A DNA stretch of 64,000 bases, taken from the NCBI RefSeq assembly GCF_002222595.2, contig NZ_CP022413.2:2441501-2505500 (forward strand), in the 5' to 3' direction. Made by a program: the position numbers and the translations under genes. Shown here one piece after another: positions 27,005 to 35,641 of the stretch (the first letter of the stretch is position 1; each line of letters starts with the position of its first letter). Under the pieces are notes generated by a model. It was not told where the DNA came from. It worked only from the letters and a program-made list of their open reading frames with translations, and made no database searches. Source of the DNA: Blautia hansenii DSM 20583. GTDB lineage: Bacteria > Bacillota > Clostridia > Lachnospirales > Lachnospiraceae.

Positions 27005-27914
27005 GATTTACACCCCCTACTAAATTGATGTAATAACTTTCTAATGTTTCTGCCTGTTCGTGCATAGACGTAATATAGCAATTATCTTGCGCTAATTTTA
27101 ATGTCAGTTCCGAAACAGGAATTTCTCCATAAATATTTGCTTCTGTGTCAGAGAGTATTTCATACTCAATATTCATTATATCAAGTATACGTGCCAATAC
27201 ATCAGTATCTGTTACTGTAAGTTTTACACATTTTCGGCATACTTTTTGCAATTCTTTTGCGGTTATTTCTTCTACCTTATTGCCATTTGCAATAAAACCA
27301 TAATGTGTAGCTATACGAGAAAGTTCATCCAAATTATGGCTTGAAATCAATATGGTAATTTGTTTCTTCCTGTTTAACCTTAAAAGCAATTCTCTGATTT
27401 CAATTACTCCCTGTGGGTCAAGTCCATTGCTCGGTTCATCGAGAATTAAAAAATCCGGATTTCCTGCCAGTGCCATTGCAATTCCTAATCTTTGACGCAT
27501 ACCTAAAGAAAAATGTTTTGCTTTTTTCTTTCCCGTATTATCCAATCCTACAAGTTGCAGCAATTCATCAATTCCGTCATAGGAAGGCAATCCAAGAATT
27601 TGATATTGTTGTTTCAAATTGCCCCTTGCCGTCATATCCAAATAAATTGATGGTGTTTCGATAACAGCTCCTATTCTTTTTCGTGAGTTCAAAATATTCT
27701 TATCTGTATTTTTAACCCCATATAAAGAATAATTTCCAGATGTCGGTGCTTGCAACCCACATATTATACGGATAAACGTAGTTTTACCGGCTCCGTTTTC
27801 CCCAACAAATCCGTAAATTGCTCCTTTAGGAACATGAATAGAAAATCTATTCAATGCTTTTGCAGAATGACGATATTCTTTTGTCAAATCTTTCGCTGTT
27901 AAAATATATTCCAT
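26997..27914 (-). CDS. ABC transporter ATP-binding protein, BcrA-like
   Basis: A 305-residue ATPase with Walker A GENGAGKTT, Q loop region VIETPSIY, signature FSLGMRQRLG and Walker B FLILDEPSNGLDPQG, then a roughly 90-residue C-terminal extension typical of the BcrA/lantibiotic group. The start is the ATG at 27914 with AAGGAGG upstream; a longer frame has no site. It forms a unit with the permease and kinase downstream and the regulator upstream. Confidence 0.88.
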   Translation of the reverse strand: MEYILTAKDLTKEYRHSAKALNRFSIHVPKGAIYGFVGENGAGKTTFIRIICGLQAPTSGNYSLYGVKNTDKNILNSRKRIGAVIETPSIYLDMTARGNLKQQYQILGLPSYDGIDELLQLVGLDNTGKKKAKHFSLGMRQRLGIAMALAGNPDFLILDEPSNGLDPQGVIEIRELLLRLNRKKQITILISSHNLDELSRIATHYGFIANGNKVEEITAKELQKVCRKCVKLTVTDTDVLARILDIMNIEYEILSDTEANIYGEIPVSELTLKLAQDNCYITSMHEQAETLESYYINLVGGVNHE

Positions 27915-27962
27915 TGTTTCTAATCCTCCTTGCTTTTCTTTCATGCTATTCTAATCAATAAT

Positions 27963-28004
27963 TGTTAAGGAAGCTGTTAAGAAAAGTGCAAAGAAAGTGT
28001 AAAG
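27963..28004 (-). promoter_or_regulatory. four direct repeats, candidate response-regulator operator
   Basis: In the gap between the regulator and ATPase genes, TGTTAAG (27963-27969), TGTTAAG (27975-27981), GTGCAAAG (27986-27993) and GTGTAAAG (27997-28004) recur with 11-12 base spacing, one helical turn. Such direct repeats upstream of a target gene are typical of OmpR-family operators. Confidence 0.5.
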
Positions 28005-28007
28005 ATT

Positions 28008-28670
28008 TTATTCTGCCATTTTAAATCCAATTCCCCATACCGCTTCAATATAATCTTTTCCTGAAGCTTCACGCAATTTCTTTCTCAAATTGCTGATATG
28101 AACTCGTAATGAGCTTTCCATGCAGTCAGGCGTATCTTCACTAATTCGGTCAAGCAAAATCGTTTTTGTTATAATCTGCTTTGGATTTTCCATAAGAAGC
28201 TTCAATATAGCAAATTCCGTTTTGGTTAGCTTTACCTCTTGGTCACAAACACGAACCTCATGCGTTGTTATATCAAGAAAAATCTCATCAAATACCAATT
28301 TTTCTGAATGAGTAGCTTTGTCTAGTTTACGAAGCTGTACAATTATTCTTGCCAGCAATTCATCAATATCAAATGGTTTTGTGATATAATCAACAGCTCC
28401 GTTTAATAAAAGCGCTACTTTATCTTTTACATCGACTTTTGCACTCATAACAATTACCGGAATATCCGATATTTTAGGTAATACTTCCTCGCCGGACAGC
28501 CCCGGTAGCATTAAATCAAGAAGTATTAAATCAGGAGTATTATTTTGCATAAATAACAACGCTTCTGTTCCGGAATAGGCATGAGAAACCATGTATCCTT
28601 CTTGTATCAAAACTTTTTCTAACATATCGTTGATATAAATATCATCATCAATAATCAAAATTTTTTTCAT
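28008..28670 (-). CDS. OmpR-family response regulator
   Basis: A 220-residue regulator: receiver domain (1-115) with the acidic pocket DDD near residue 9, phospho-acceptor Asp in DLILLDLMLPG, and Lys in YITKPFD; then a winged-helix DNA-binding domain ending VWGIGFKMAE. The start is the ATG at 28670; an ATG five codons earlier overlaps the ribosome-binding site. It pairs with the kinase three genes downstream and probably controls the ABC genes through the direct repeats at 27963-28004. Confidence 0.9.
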   Translation of the reverse strand: MKKILIIDDDIYINDMLEKVLIQEGYMVSHAYSGTEALLFMQNNTPDLILLDLMLPGLSGEEVLPKISDIPVIVMSAKVDVKDKVALLLNGAVDYITKPFDIDELLARIIVQLRKLDKATHSEKLVFDEIFLDITTHEVRVCDQEVKLTKTEFAILKLLMENPKQIITKTILLDRISEDTPDCMESSLRVHISNLRKKLREASGKDYIEAVWGIGFKMAE

Positions 28671-28696
28671 TGTTTCCAACTCCATTTAAAGTTTAC

Positions 28697-28702
28697 ATTA
28701 TA
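28697..28702 (-). promoter_or_regulatory. -10 box of the response-regulator gene
   Basis: A perfect TATAAT on the minus strand 27 bases before the start codon, with no good -35 hexamer. The -35 position abuts the end of the long palindrome at 28730-28920. Confidence 0.4.
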
Positions 28703-28729
28703 CTATTTTGCACAAATAACTTCTGTCTT

Positions 28730-28920
28730 CCAAAATACAAGCCACAGCTATTTTATAAGCAAACCATCGGGATATTTTCGCAGTTTTTCGAGCACAGTGA
28801 TGTTTTGGAAGCCGTGTCCGAGTGCGTGAGCACGAGTTTGGCGGACAAAACATCCATTGGCGGCGCAGAAAAACAAGAAAATGACCGAGTTTGCTTTGGA
28901 ATAACTGTGGCTGTATTTGG
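28730..28920. repeat. 191-nt imperfect palindrome between polC and the regulator gene
   Basis: The two ends are inverted copies: CCAAAATACAAGCCACAG at 28730 against CCAAATACAGCCACAG read back from 28920. Pairing continues inward through AAGCAAAC, ATTTTC and GTTTTTC segments, then GATGTTTT/AAAACATC, GTCCG/CGGAC and a central GTGC-GTGA-GCAC tip with a GNRA-type loop. It contains no credible protein frame. It could be a MITE-like element or a structured RNA; it lies 26 bases past the polC stop. Confidence 0.65.
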
Positions 28921-28946
28921 TAAAGCCATGTTTGTGTAAAATAGAA

Positions 28947-31900
28947 TTATTGATAGTCAAACAACGACATCTGATTAGACTTCGGCAATTTTCCAAACAA
29001 TCCCAAATCATTCATCAAATCAATAGTAGAGGACGTAACCTTTGTTCGATTTCTGAAGTCATCAAGGGACAGGAAATTTCCTTCCTCTGCCGCCGCCACC
29101 ACAGCATCCGCTGCCCTGTCTCCCAGACCTTCTATGGTATCCAACGCAGGCATCAGCTTTCCGTCTATAATCTGGAATGTATGTGCATTTGCCTTATAAA
29201 TATCAATGGGAACAAAGTCAAAGCCTCTGGCATACATCTCCTGCACAATTCGCATATCTTTGTAAGTATCCTGCTCTTTTTTGCTCAATGTATCCTTTCG
29301 CTTCTCATAATCGTCCATAAAATATTCCAGCTTTTCTTTTCCCTGACACATCAGCTCATAAGAAAAAGCAGTTGCACGAATACTGAAATATGCCGCATAA
29401 TACGCCAGCGGATGGAAGATTTTACAATAGGCAATTCGCCATCCCATCATAACATACGCTGCTGCATGGGCCTTCGGGAACATATATTTAATCTTTTTAC
29501 AGGACTCAATATACCAGTCCGGAACATCATGTTTTTTCATTTCTTCAATCCATTCCGGCTTTAATCCCTTACCCTTTCGCACGCTCTCCATAATGGTAAA
29601 TGCCTGTCCGTGCTCCAAGCCCTTGTTAATCAGATAAATCATAATATCGTCTCGTGTACAGATACAGGTGGTAATGGTTGCCGTTCCGGACTTAATCAAA
29701 TCTTGTGCGTTTCCCAGCCACACGTCTGTTCCGTGAGACAGACCGGAAATACGAACCAAATCAGAAAAAGAAGTCGGATTGGCATCAATTAACATCTGCA
29801 TGGCAAAATCTGTACCAAACTCCGGAATACCAAGACAGCCCAAAGGACAGCCTCTGATATCATCCGGTGTAATACCCAGCGCATCTGTATTTTTAAATAA
29901 GGACATAACCTCTTTTGAGTCCAACGGAATTTCTCTGGCGTTGATGCCGGTAAGGTCCTCCAGCATACGTATCATGGTTGGATCATCGTGCCCCAGAATA
30001 TCCAGCTTTAAAAGGTTGGAGTCAATGGAATGATAATCAAAATGCGTAGTAATAATATCGCTGTTCATATCATTTGCAGGGTGCTGAACCGGTGTAAATT
30101 CCTCAATATCCCATCCGATGGGAAGAACAATAATTCCTCCCGGATGCTGTCCTGTGGTACGTCTTACCCCTGTACAGCCCTGCACAATTCTGTTGATTTC
30201 GCAATAACGCTTTCTCTGTCCACGTTCTTCATAATAGTTCTTGACATAACCAAAAGCTGTTTTCTCTGCCAGCGTACCGATTGTTCCCGCCTTAAATGTC
30301 TGCCCCGCACCGAAAATAACCTCAACGTAACGGTGCGCTTTTCCCTGATAATCACCGGAAAAGTTCAAGTCAATATCAGGCTCTTTATCTCCTTTAAATC
30401 CAAGGAAGGTTTCAAAAGGAATATCAAATCCTTCTTTTACCAGCGGCTCTCCGCATACAGGACATTTCTTATCCGGCATATCGCATCCTGCCCTTCCCGA
30501 ATATGCCCGCACCTCCTCGGAGTCGAAATCTGCGTAGTGACATTTGGCACAATAATAATGTGGACTTAGAGGATTTACTTCTGTAATTCCCGACATAGTA
30601 GCTGCAAAGGAAGAACCAACAGAACCACGGGAACCTACCAAATATCCGTCACTGTTACTCTTCCAAACCAGCTTCTGGGCAATCATATACATAACGGCGT
30701 ACCCATTGGAAATAATGGAATTCAGCTCTCTTTCCAGACGTGCTTCTACCATTTCCGGAAGGTTTTCTCCGTAGATTTCATGGGCTTTACTGTAACAGAT
30801 TTCCCTTAACATGGCATCGGAATTTTCAATAACAGGGGGGCATTTCCCCTTGTGAATAGGCGATATTTTCTCTACCATATCTGCGATTTTATTGGGATTG
30901 GTAATGACGATTTCCTCTGCTTTTTCCCTTCCCAAATAAGAAAATTCCTTTAGCATTTCCTCTGTTGTACGAAGGTATAAAGGCGCCTGGTCATCTGCAT
31001 CATCAAAGCCTTTTCCTGCCATAATAATTCTTCGATACACCTCATCTTCGGGGTCTAAAAAATGCACGTCACAGGTTCCCACTACCGGCTTATTAAATGC
31101 CTCTCCCAGCTTTACAATCTTCTTATTGATTTCCTGCAAGTCCTCCCATGAAGTAATATCCGAGCGGTCTTCATTCTTTAACATAAAGGCGTTGTTACCC
31201 AGAGGCTGTATTTCCAGATAATCATAGAAATTCACCAAACGGGCAATTTCCTGCTCCGGTCTTCCATTCAAAACAGCCTGATAAAGCTCTCCTGCTTCGC
31301 AGGCAGAACCAATAAGAAGTCCCTCCTGATATTTCAAAAACAGGCTCTTTGGAATACGGGGACGTCTATGGTAATAAATCAAATGGGAGTCTGAAATCAA
31401 ATGATACAAATTTACTCTTCCCACATCATTTTTCGCCAGAATAATTGCATGATAGGTAGGCATTTTCTGTATGGAATGAACGGAAACCGTTCCCTTTTCA
31501 TTCAGCTCATCCAGATTGAAAATATCCCTTTCTACACACATTTCAATAAATTTCACAAAAATGTCGGCTGTACAGGAAGCATCGTCTACTGCTCTGTGGT
31601 GATGCTCCAAGGAAACTCCCACTGCTTTTGCCACCGTATCCAGTTTAAAACGGTTAAGCTGGGGCAGGAGAAATCTTGCCATCCCCACAGTATCAACCAC
31701 GGTATCTTCTCTTTCAATACCTATATCCTCATAATTCTTCCGAATAAAACTCATATCAAACTCTGCATTATGAGCCACCATAACACAGCCCTCACAGAAT
31801 TTTTCAAATTTAGGCAAAATAACATCGATGGTAGGTGCATCTGCTACCATATTGTCGTTAATGCTGGTCAACTCCTCAATGCGAAATGGTATAGGAATTT

Positions 31901-33410
31901 GCGGATTTACAAATTCTGAAAAACGCTCTGTAATTCTTCCGTTTTCCACCTTCACTGCACCAATTTCAATAATCTTATCTTTTAAAGCGGAAAATCCTGT
32001 GGTTTCTATATCAAATACCACATAAGGCGCATGTAAGCTCTGCCCTTTGCTGTTTTGCACAATTCCTTTTAAATCATCTACAAGGTAAGCTTCCACACCG
32101 TAAATCACCTTGAAATCTGCCTCTGGAGGAACGACGCCTCCCCAAGAGTCAAAGCAGTGGTTCGCCTCAGGAAATGCCTGCACAACCCCGTGGTCGGTAA
32201 TGGCGATAGCTTTATGTCCCCACTCGTAGGCACGTTTAATCAGGGCTTTTGCGTCGGATACCCCGTCCATATCGCTCATTTTTGTATGGCAGTGAAGCTC
32301 CACACGCTTCTCTGGATAATTATCAGAACGGCTGTTTTCAAAGCTGGCAATTTTCTTAATCCCCACAACAGAGCCTATGGTAAGCTCGCTGTCATATCGG
32401 TCAATAGTGGTAATTCCCTTCAGCTTTACAAACGCTTTTTCCTTAACGCCTTCTGTAATCTCCTCTACCTGATCGTTTCTGGCAAACATTTTTACGGTAA
32501 TGGAGTCTGTAAAATCGGTAATAGAAAAGATAATAATCGTTTTTTCGTTTCGGATTTCTCTCTTTTCCAAGGACATAATCTTTCCTCTGACACAGACCTC
32601 TCCCATTTCTGTCTGCACGTTTTCCAATGGAATTACTTCGTCATCAAAGTCCCTTCCATACAGTACATCAGGATTGTCAGAGCGTTTTACACTGCGTTTA
32701 AAGTCAGAAAATCCACGTTTTGCAGGCGCTTCTTTCTTCTCCGTCTTTGTCTTTTCTTTTTCCTTTTGTTTTACAGGAGCTTTCTTCGGTTCTTCTTTTA
32801 CCTCCTCAAGCTCCTCTTTTTCTTTTCCGAGAGAGGACATTTCTACAATATGAGCCGCTTCCTGTGCAATGCGGATATCGCTGTTTTTTCGGAATTTACT
32901 TTCCTTTATTTCCTCATATTCTGTCTCTACTTTTAAAGAAAACTCACATCTTTCACAGAAGATTTTTTCTATATACTGTACCAGTTCATCTTCCTTACTT
33001 TTCGCCAGCACTGTGGATTGTAAAAGTATGTGCATGGTATCTGTCTGCGGAAACGTAATTACAGCATTCCGGAACATATTAAAGACCAGAATGCTGTAAT
33101 TTTTAAGCTCCAGAGCCATGGACGATTGGTACGCCTCAAAGAATAACTGAGGGGTATACTGACTGGAAAGGGTAAACTTTTCCAGCACCTTTACCTCCAT
33201 GCTCACCCCCGGAAAGCACTGCTGCGAAACTGCTCTTTCCAAGGTATAAATATACTTTTTATGTATCCATTGGCGGCTGCGGATATAAATTCGGATACGG
33301 TCCTTCTGCGGATTAACGGCAATCTTCGTAACCGCCACTTCCTTTAAAAGCGCACGAAGCTCCTCACCTACTTCCAGATTTCGAAACACATCCAGAAATT
33401 CTTTCTCCAT
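28947..33410 (-). CDS. polC: DNA polymerase III alpha subunit, PolC type
   Basis: Main replicative polymerase of low-GC Gram-positives. The 1487-residue protein has an N-terminal domain (1 to about 245, with a Lys/Glu-rich linker near 205-230), an OB fold (about 265-355), a PHP domain (RVELHCHTKMSDMDG near 370), an inserted DEDD proofreading exonuclease (FDIETTGF near 460), a zinc module (CAKCHY...CPVCG, about 953-990), the catalytic PDIDLNFSGDY near 1010, and the helix-hairpin-helix and thumb regions. It is last in the xpaC-telA-ispG-polC operon. Confidence 0.98.
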   Translation of the reverse strand: MEKEFLDVFRNLEVGEELRALLKEVAVTKIAVNPQKDRIRIYIRSRQWIHKKYIYTLERAVSQQCFPGVSMEVKVLEKFTLSSQYTPQLFFEAYQSSMALELKNYSILVFNMFRNAVITFPQTDTMHILLQSTVLAKSKEDELVQYIEKIFCERCEFSLKVETEYEEIKESKFRKNSDIRIAQEAAHIVEMSSLGKEKEELEEVKEEPKKAPVKQKEKEKTKTEKKEAPAKRGFSDFKRSVKRSDNPDVLYGRDFDDEVIPLENVQTEMGEVCVRGKIMSLEKREIRNEKTIIIFSITDFTDSITVKMFARNDQVEEITEGVKEKAFVKLKGITTIDRYDSELTIGSVVGIKKIASFENSRSDNYPEKRVELHCHTKMSDMDGVSDAKALIKRAYEWGHKAIAITDHGVVQAFPEANHCFDSWGGVVPPEADFKVIYGVEAYLVDDLKGIVQNSKGQSLHAPYVVFDIETTGFSALKDKIIEIGAVKVENGRITERFSEFVNPQIPIPFRIEELTSINDNMVADAPTIDVILPKFEKFCEGCVMVAHNAEFDMSFIRKNYEDIGIEREDTVVDTVGMARFLLPQLNRFKLDTVAKAVGVSLEHHHRAVDDASCTADIFVKFIEMCVERDIFNLDELNEKGTVSVHSIQKMPTYHAIILAKNDVGRVNLYHLISDSHLIYYHRRPRIPKSLFLKYQEGLLIGSACEAGELYQAVLNGRPEQEIARLVNFYDYLEIQPLGNNAFMLKNEDRSDITSWEDLQEINKKIVKLGEAFNKPVVGTCDVHFLDPEDEVYRRIIMAGKGFDDADDQAPLYLRTTEEMLKEFSYLGREKAEEIVITNPNKIADMVEKISPIHKGKCPPVIENSDAMLREICYSKAHEIYGENLPEMVEARLERELNSIISNGYAVMYMIAQKLVWKSNSDGYLVGSRGSVGSSFAATMSGITEVNPLSPHYYCAKCHYADFDSEEVRAYSGRAGCDMPDKKCPVCGEPLVKEGFDIPFETFLGFKGDKEPDIDLNFSGDYQGKAHRYVEVIFGAGQTFKAGTIGTLAEKTAFGYVKNYYEERGQRKRYCEINRIVQGCTGVRRTTGQHPGGIIVLPIGWDIEEFTPVQHPANDMNSDIITTHFDYHSIDSNLLKLDILGHDDPTMIRMLEDLTGINAREIPLDSKEVMSLFKNTDALGITPDDIRGCPLGCLGIPEFGTDFAMQMLIDANPTSFSDLVRISGLSHGTDVWLGNAQDLIKSGTATITTCICTRDDIMIYLINKGLEHGQAFTIMESVRKGKGLKPEWIEEMKKHDVPDWYIESCKKIKYMFPKAHAAAYVMMGWRIAYCKIFHPLAYYAAYFSIRATAFSYELMCQGKEKLEYFMDDYEKRKDTLSKKEQDTYKDMRIVQEMYARGFDFVPIDIYKANAHTFQIIDGKLMPALDTIEGLGDRAADAVVAAAEEGNFLSLDDFRNRTKVTSSTIDLMNDLGLFGKLPKSNQMSLFDYQ

Positions 33411-33428
33411 GAAACAATGCCTCCATAC

Positions 33429-34481
33429 TTATTTCCAGTTTTCAAGTTCTTCCCGAAGCACAGATAAAAGCTCTGCCTCAGGAACCTTTTTCACGATTTC
33501 TCCTTTTTTAATCAGAAGACCTTCTCCCTTACCTCCCGCAATGCCGATATCTGCTTCTTTTGCTTCTCCCGGACCATTTACTACACAGCCCATAACGGCA
33601 ACCTTAATATCCAGAGGAAATTCCTGCACCATAGTTTCCACCTGATTTGCCAGTCCGATTAAATCAATCTTCGTTCTTCCGCAGGTTGGACAGGATACCA
33701 CTTCAATTCCGCCTTTTTTGAGATTTAAGGTCTTTAAAATTCTCTTTGCTGATTTGATTTCCTCTACCGGGTCGCCGGTCAGGGACACACGAATAGTATC
33801 TCCAATTCCCTGATATAAGATAATCCCCAAACCTACGGCTGATTTAATATTTCCGGAATATAAAGTCCCTGCCTCCGTAATGCCTACATGCAGGGGATAA
33901 TTGGTCTGTTCTGCCAGCAATTCATGTGCCTTTACACACATCATTACATCAGAGGATTTAATGCTGATTACAAGATTATCATACCCTAAATCTTCAATAA
34001 TTCTCACTTTATCAAGGGCACTTTCTACCAGTCCTTCAGCAGTGACACCGTGATATTTTTCCACCAGTTCTTTCTCCAAAGAACCACTGTTTACACCTAC
34101 ACGAATAGGAATATTTCTCTCTTTTGCAACGTCTACCACTGCTTTTATTTTGTCAATGCTGCCGATATTTCCCGGATTAATACGAATTTTATCCGCTCCG
34201 TTTTCCATAGCGGCAATGGCCATTTTATAGTCAAAATGAATGTCTGCCACCAGAGGAATGTGAATTCTTTTTTTAATCTCTTTTAATGCCTCTGCTGCCT
34301 CTAAGGTAGGCACGGTACATCTGACAATCTCACATCCTGCTGCCTCCAGCGCCAATATCTGCTGTACGGTTGCCTCTACATCTTCTGTTCTTGTATTGGT
34401 CATGGACTGTATTAAAATGGGATTTCCCCCACCGATTTTCTTATCCCCAATCTGCACAACCTTTGTATGATCACGATACAT
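33429..34481 (-). CDS. ispG: 4-hydroxy-3-methylbut-2-enyl diphosphate synthase (IspG)
   Basis: Iron-sulfur enzyme of the MEP isoprenoid pathway that converts MEcPP to HMBPP. The 350-residue protein has an N-terminal TIM barrel (PILIQSMTNTRTED, then FDYKMAIAAMENGADKIRINPGNIG) and a C-terminal cluster domain with the three Cys ligands in SCPTCGR and MGCVVNGPGEA. The start follows GGAGGTGTCTTT and overlaps the upstream telA stop region. Placement just before polC is common in this phylum. Confidence 0.97.
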   Translation of the reverse strand: MYRDHTKVVQIGDKKIGGGNPILIQSMTNTRTEDVEATVQQILALEAAGCEIVRCTVPTLEAAEALKEIKKRIHIPLVADIHFDYKMAIAAMENGADKIRINPGNIGSIDKIKAVVDVAKERNIPIRVGVNSGSLEKELVEKYHGVTAEGLVESALDKVRIIEDLGYDNLVISIKSSDVMMCVKAHELLAEQTNYPLHVGITEAGTLYSGNIKSAVGLGIILYQGIGDTIRVSLTGDPVEEIKSAKRILKTLNLKKGGIEVVSCPTCGRTKIDLIGLANQVETMVQEFPLDIKVAVMGCVVNGPGEAKEADIGIAGGKGEGLLIKKGEIVKKVPEAELLSVLREELENWK

Positions 34482-34495
34482 AAAGACACCTCCAA

Positions 34496-35638
34496 TTAAT
34501 GATTAATCTGTAAAAGTTTCTGTTTCAATTCACCTTCCAGACGATACATTTCTGCCTCTGCTGCACGTCTCTTTTCTCTGCCTTCCCGCTGAATATTCAT
34601 AACTTCATCAAAGGTGCTGATTAAGGACTCGTTTGTTTTCTGTAATGTTTCAATATCTACAATTCCTCTTTCAGACTCTTTTGCAGCTTCTATGGTAGCC
34701 ATTTTTAAAGTCTGAGCATTCTTCTGTAAAAGAGCATTTGTCATATCTGTTACTTCTCTCTGCGCCTTTGCGGCCTCTGTGGAATGTGCCACGCCAAGAG
34801 CAATTACCATCTGACTTTTCCAAAGAGGAATGGTGTTTACAATAGTAGACTGAATTTTTTCTGCCATTAAAGTGTCATTTCCCTGTACCAGACGGATTTG
34901 CGGCGCTGTCTGTACGGCAATCATACGTGTCAGCTCCAAGTCATGGATTTTCTTTTCAAAACGTTCACACAGAGAGTCCAAGTCCTTTGCAGCCTGTGCA
35001 TCTTCCGGAAGACCGCTTGCCTGTGCTTTTGCCATAAGCTGAGGCAGCTCCGTTGAACGGATTTCTTCCAGCTTCTTCTTTCCGGCCAAAATATACATAG
35101 ACAGCTCTTTAAAATAATTTAAGTTTAAGGCATACATTTTATCCATAATTGCCGCATCCTTCATAAGCTGTATCTGATGTTTTTCCAAAGTTTCCACAAT
35201 TTTATTTACATTTGCTTCTGCTTTGGAATACTTGTTTTTCATGGCTTCCAGCTTATTTGCTCCCTTTTTGAAAAAGCCCATAATTCCTTTGCGTTCTTCT
35301 TCCGCATCGAAATTCTTTAATTCTGTCACCACGTTTTCCAGCAAATCCCCTACTTCGCCTAAATCTTTTGTGCGTACTTTCTCAAGAGCATCCTCTGAAA
35401 AATCAGCCATTTTCTTCTGTGTTCCTGCTCCGTACTGCAAAATTGCCGCTGAATTTCGAATGTCAATCTGACGTGCAAAATCATCTACGATTTTTCTTTC
35501 TTCCTCAGATAAAATACTGTCGTCCATCTCAGGCTTTGCCGGTTCTTCTTTCTTCACCTCTGCCACAGGAGCCTGTTCCTGTAAAGGCTCAAAAGTAAGG
35601 GTAGGTGTTACTGTAAAATCTTTTAATTCATCACTCAT
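34496..35638 (-). CDS. TelA/KlaA-family toxic anion resistance protein
   Basis: A 380-residue, largely coiled-coil cytoplasmic protein of the TelA family. Markers are the KKGANKLEAMKNKYSKAEANV segment, the central LDSLCERFEKKIHDLELTRMIAVQTAPQIR block and the VNTIPLWKSQMVIALG helix. Relatives are linked to tellurite and cell-envelope stress tolerance, mechanism unknown. It lies three bases after the XpaC-like gene, its usual partner. Confidence 0.88.
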   Translation of the reverse strand: MSDELKDFTVTPTLTFEPLQEQAPVAEVKKEEPAKPEMDDSILSEEERKIVDDFARQIDIRNSAAILQYGAGTQKKMADFSEDALEKVRTKDLGEVGDLLENVVTELKNFDAEEERKGIMGFFKKGANKLEAMKNKYSKAEANVNKIVETLEKHQIQLMKDAAIMDKMYALNLNYFKELSMYILAGKKKLEEIRSTELPQLMAKAQASGLPEDAQAAKDLDSLCERFEKKIHDLELTRMIAVQTAPQIRLVQGNDTLMAEKIQSTIVNTIPLWKSQMVIALGVAHSTEAAKAQREVTDMTNALLQKNAQTLKMATIEAAKESERGIVDIETLQKTNESLISTFDEVMNIQREGREKRRAAEAEMYRLEGELKQKLLQINH

Positions 35639-35641
35639 AAT

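Noticed and set aside
28748..29011. 87-residue minus-strand frame in the palindrome
   Set aside because: Overlaps the polC 3' end in the wrong frame and has no ribosome-binding site; the palindrome accounts for the open frame.
28917..29564. 215-residue plus-strand frame over the polC 3' end
   Set aside because: Antisense shadow of polC with skewed composition; its start falls in the palindrome.
32157..32936. 259-residue plus-strand frame, the longest antisense frame over polC
   Set aside because: Lies wholly inside polC in the opposite strand, is rich in Phe/Cys/His as antisense frames usually are, and lacks a start site.
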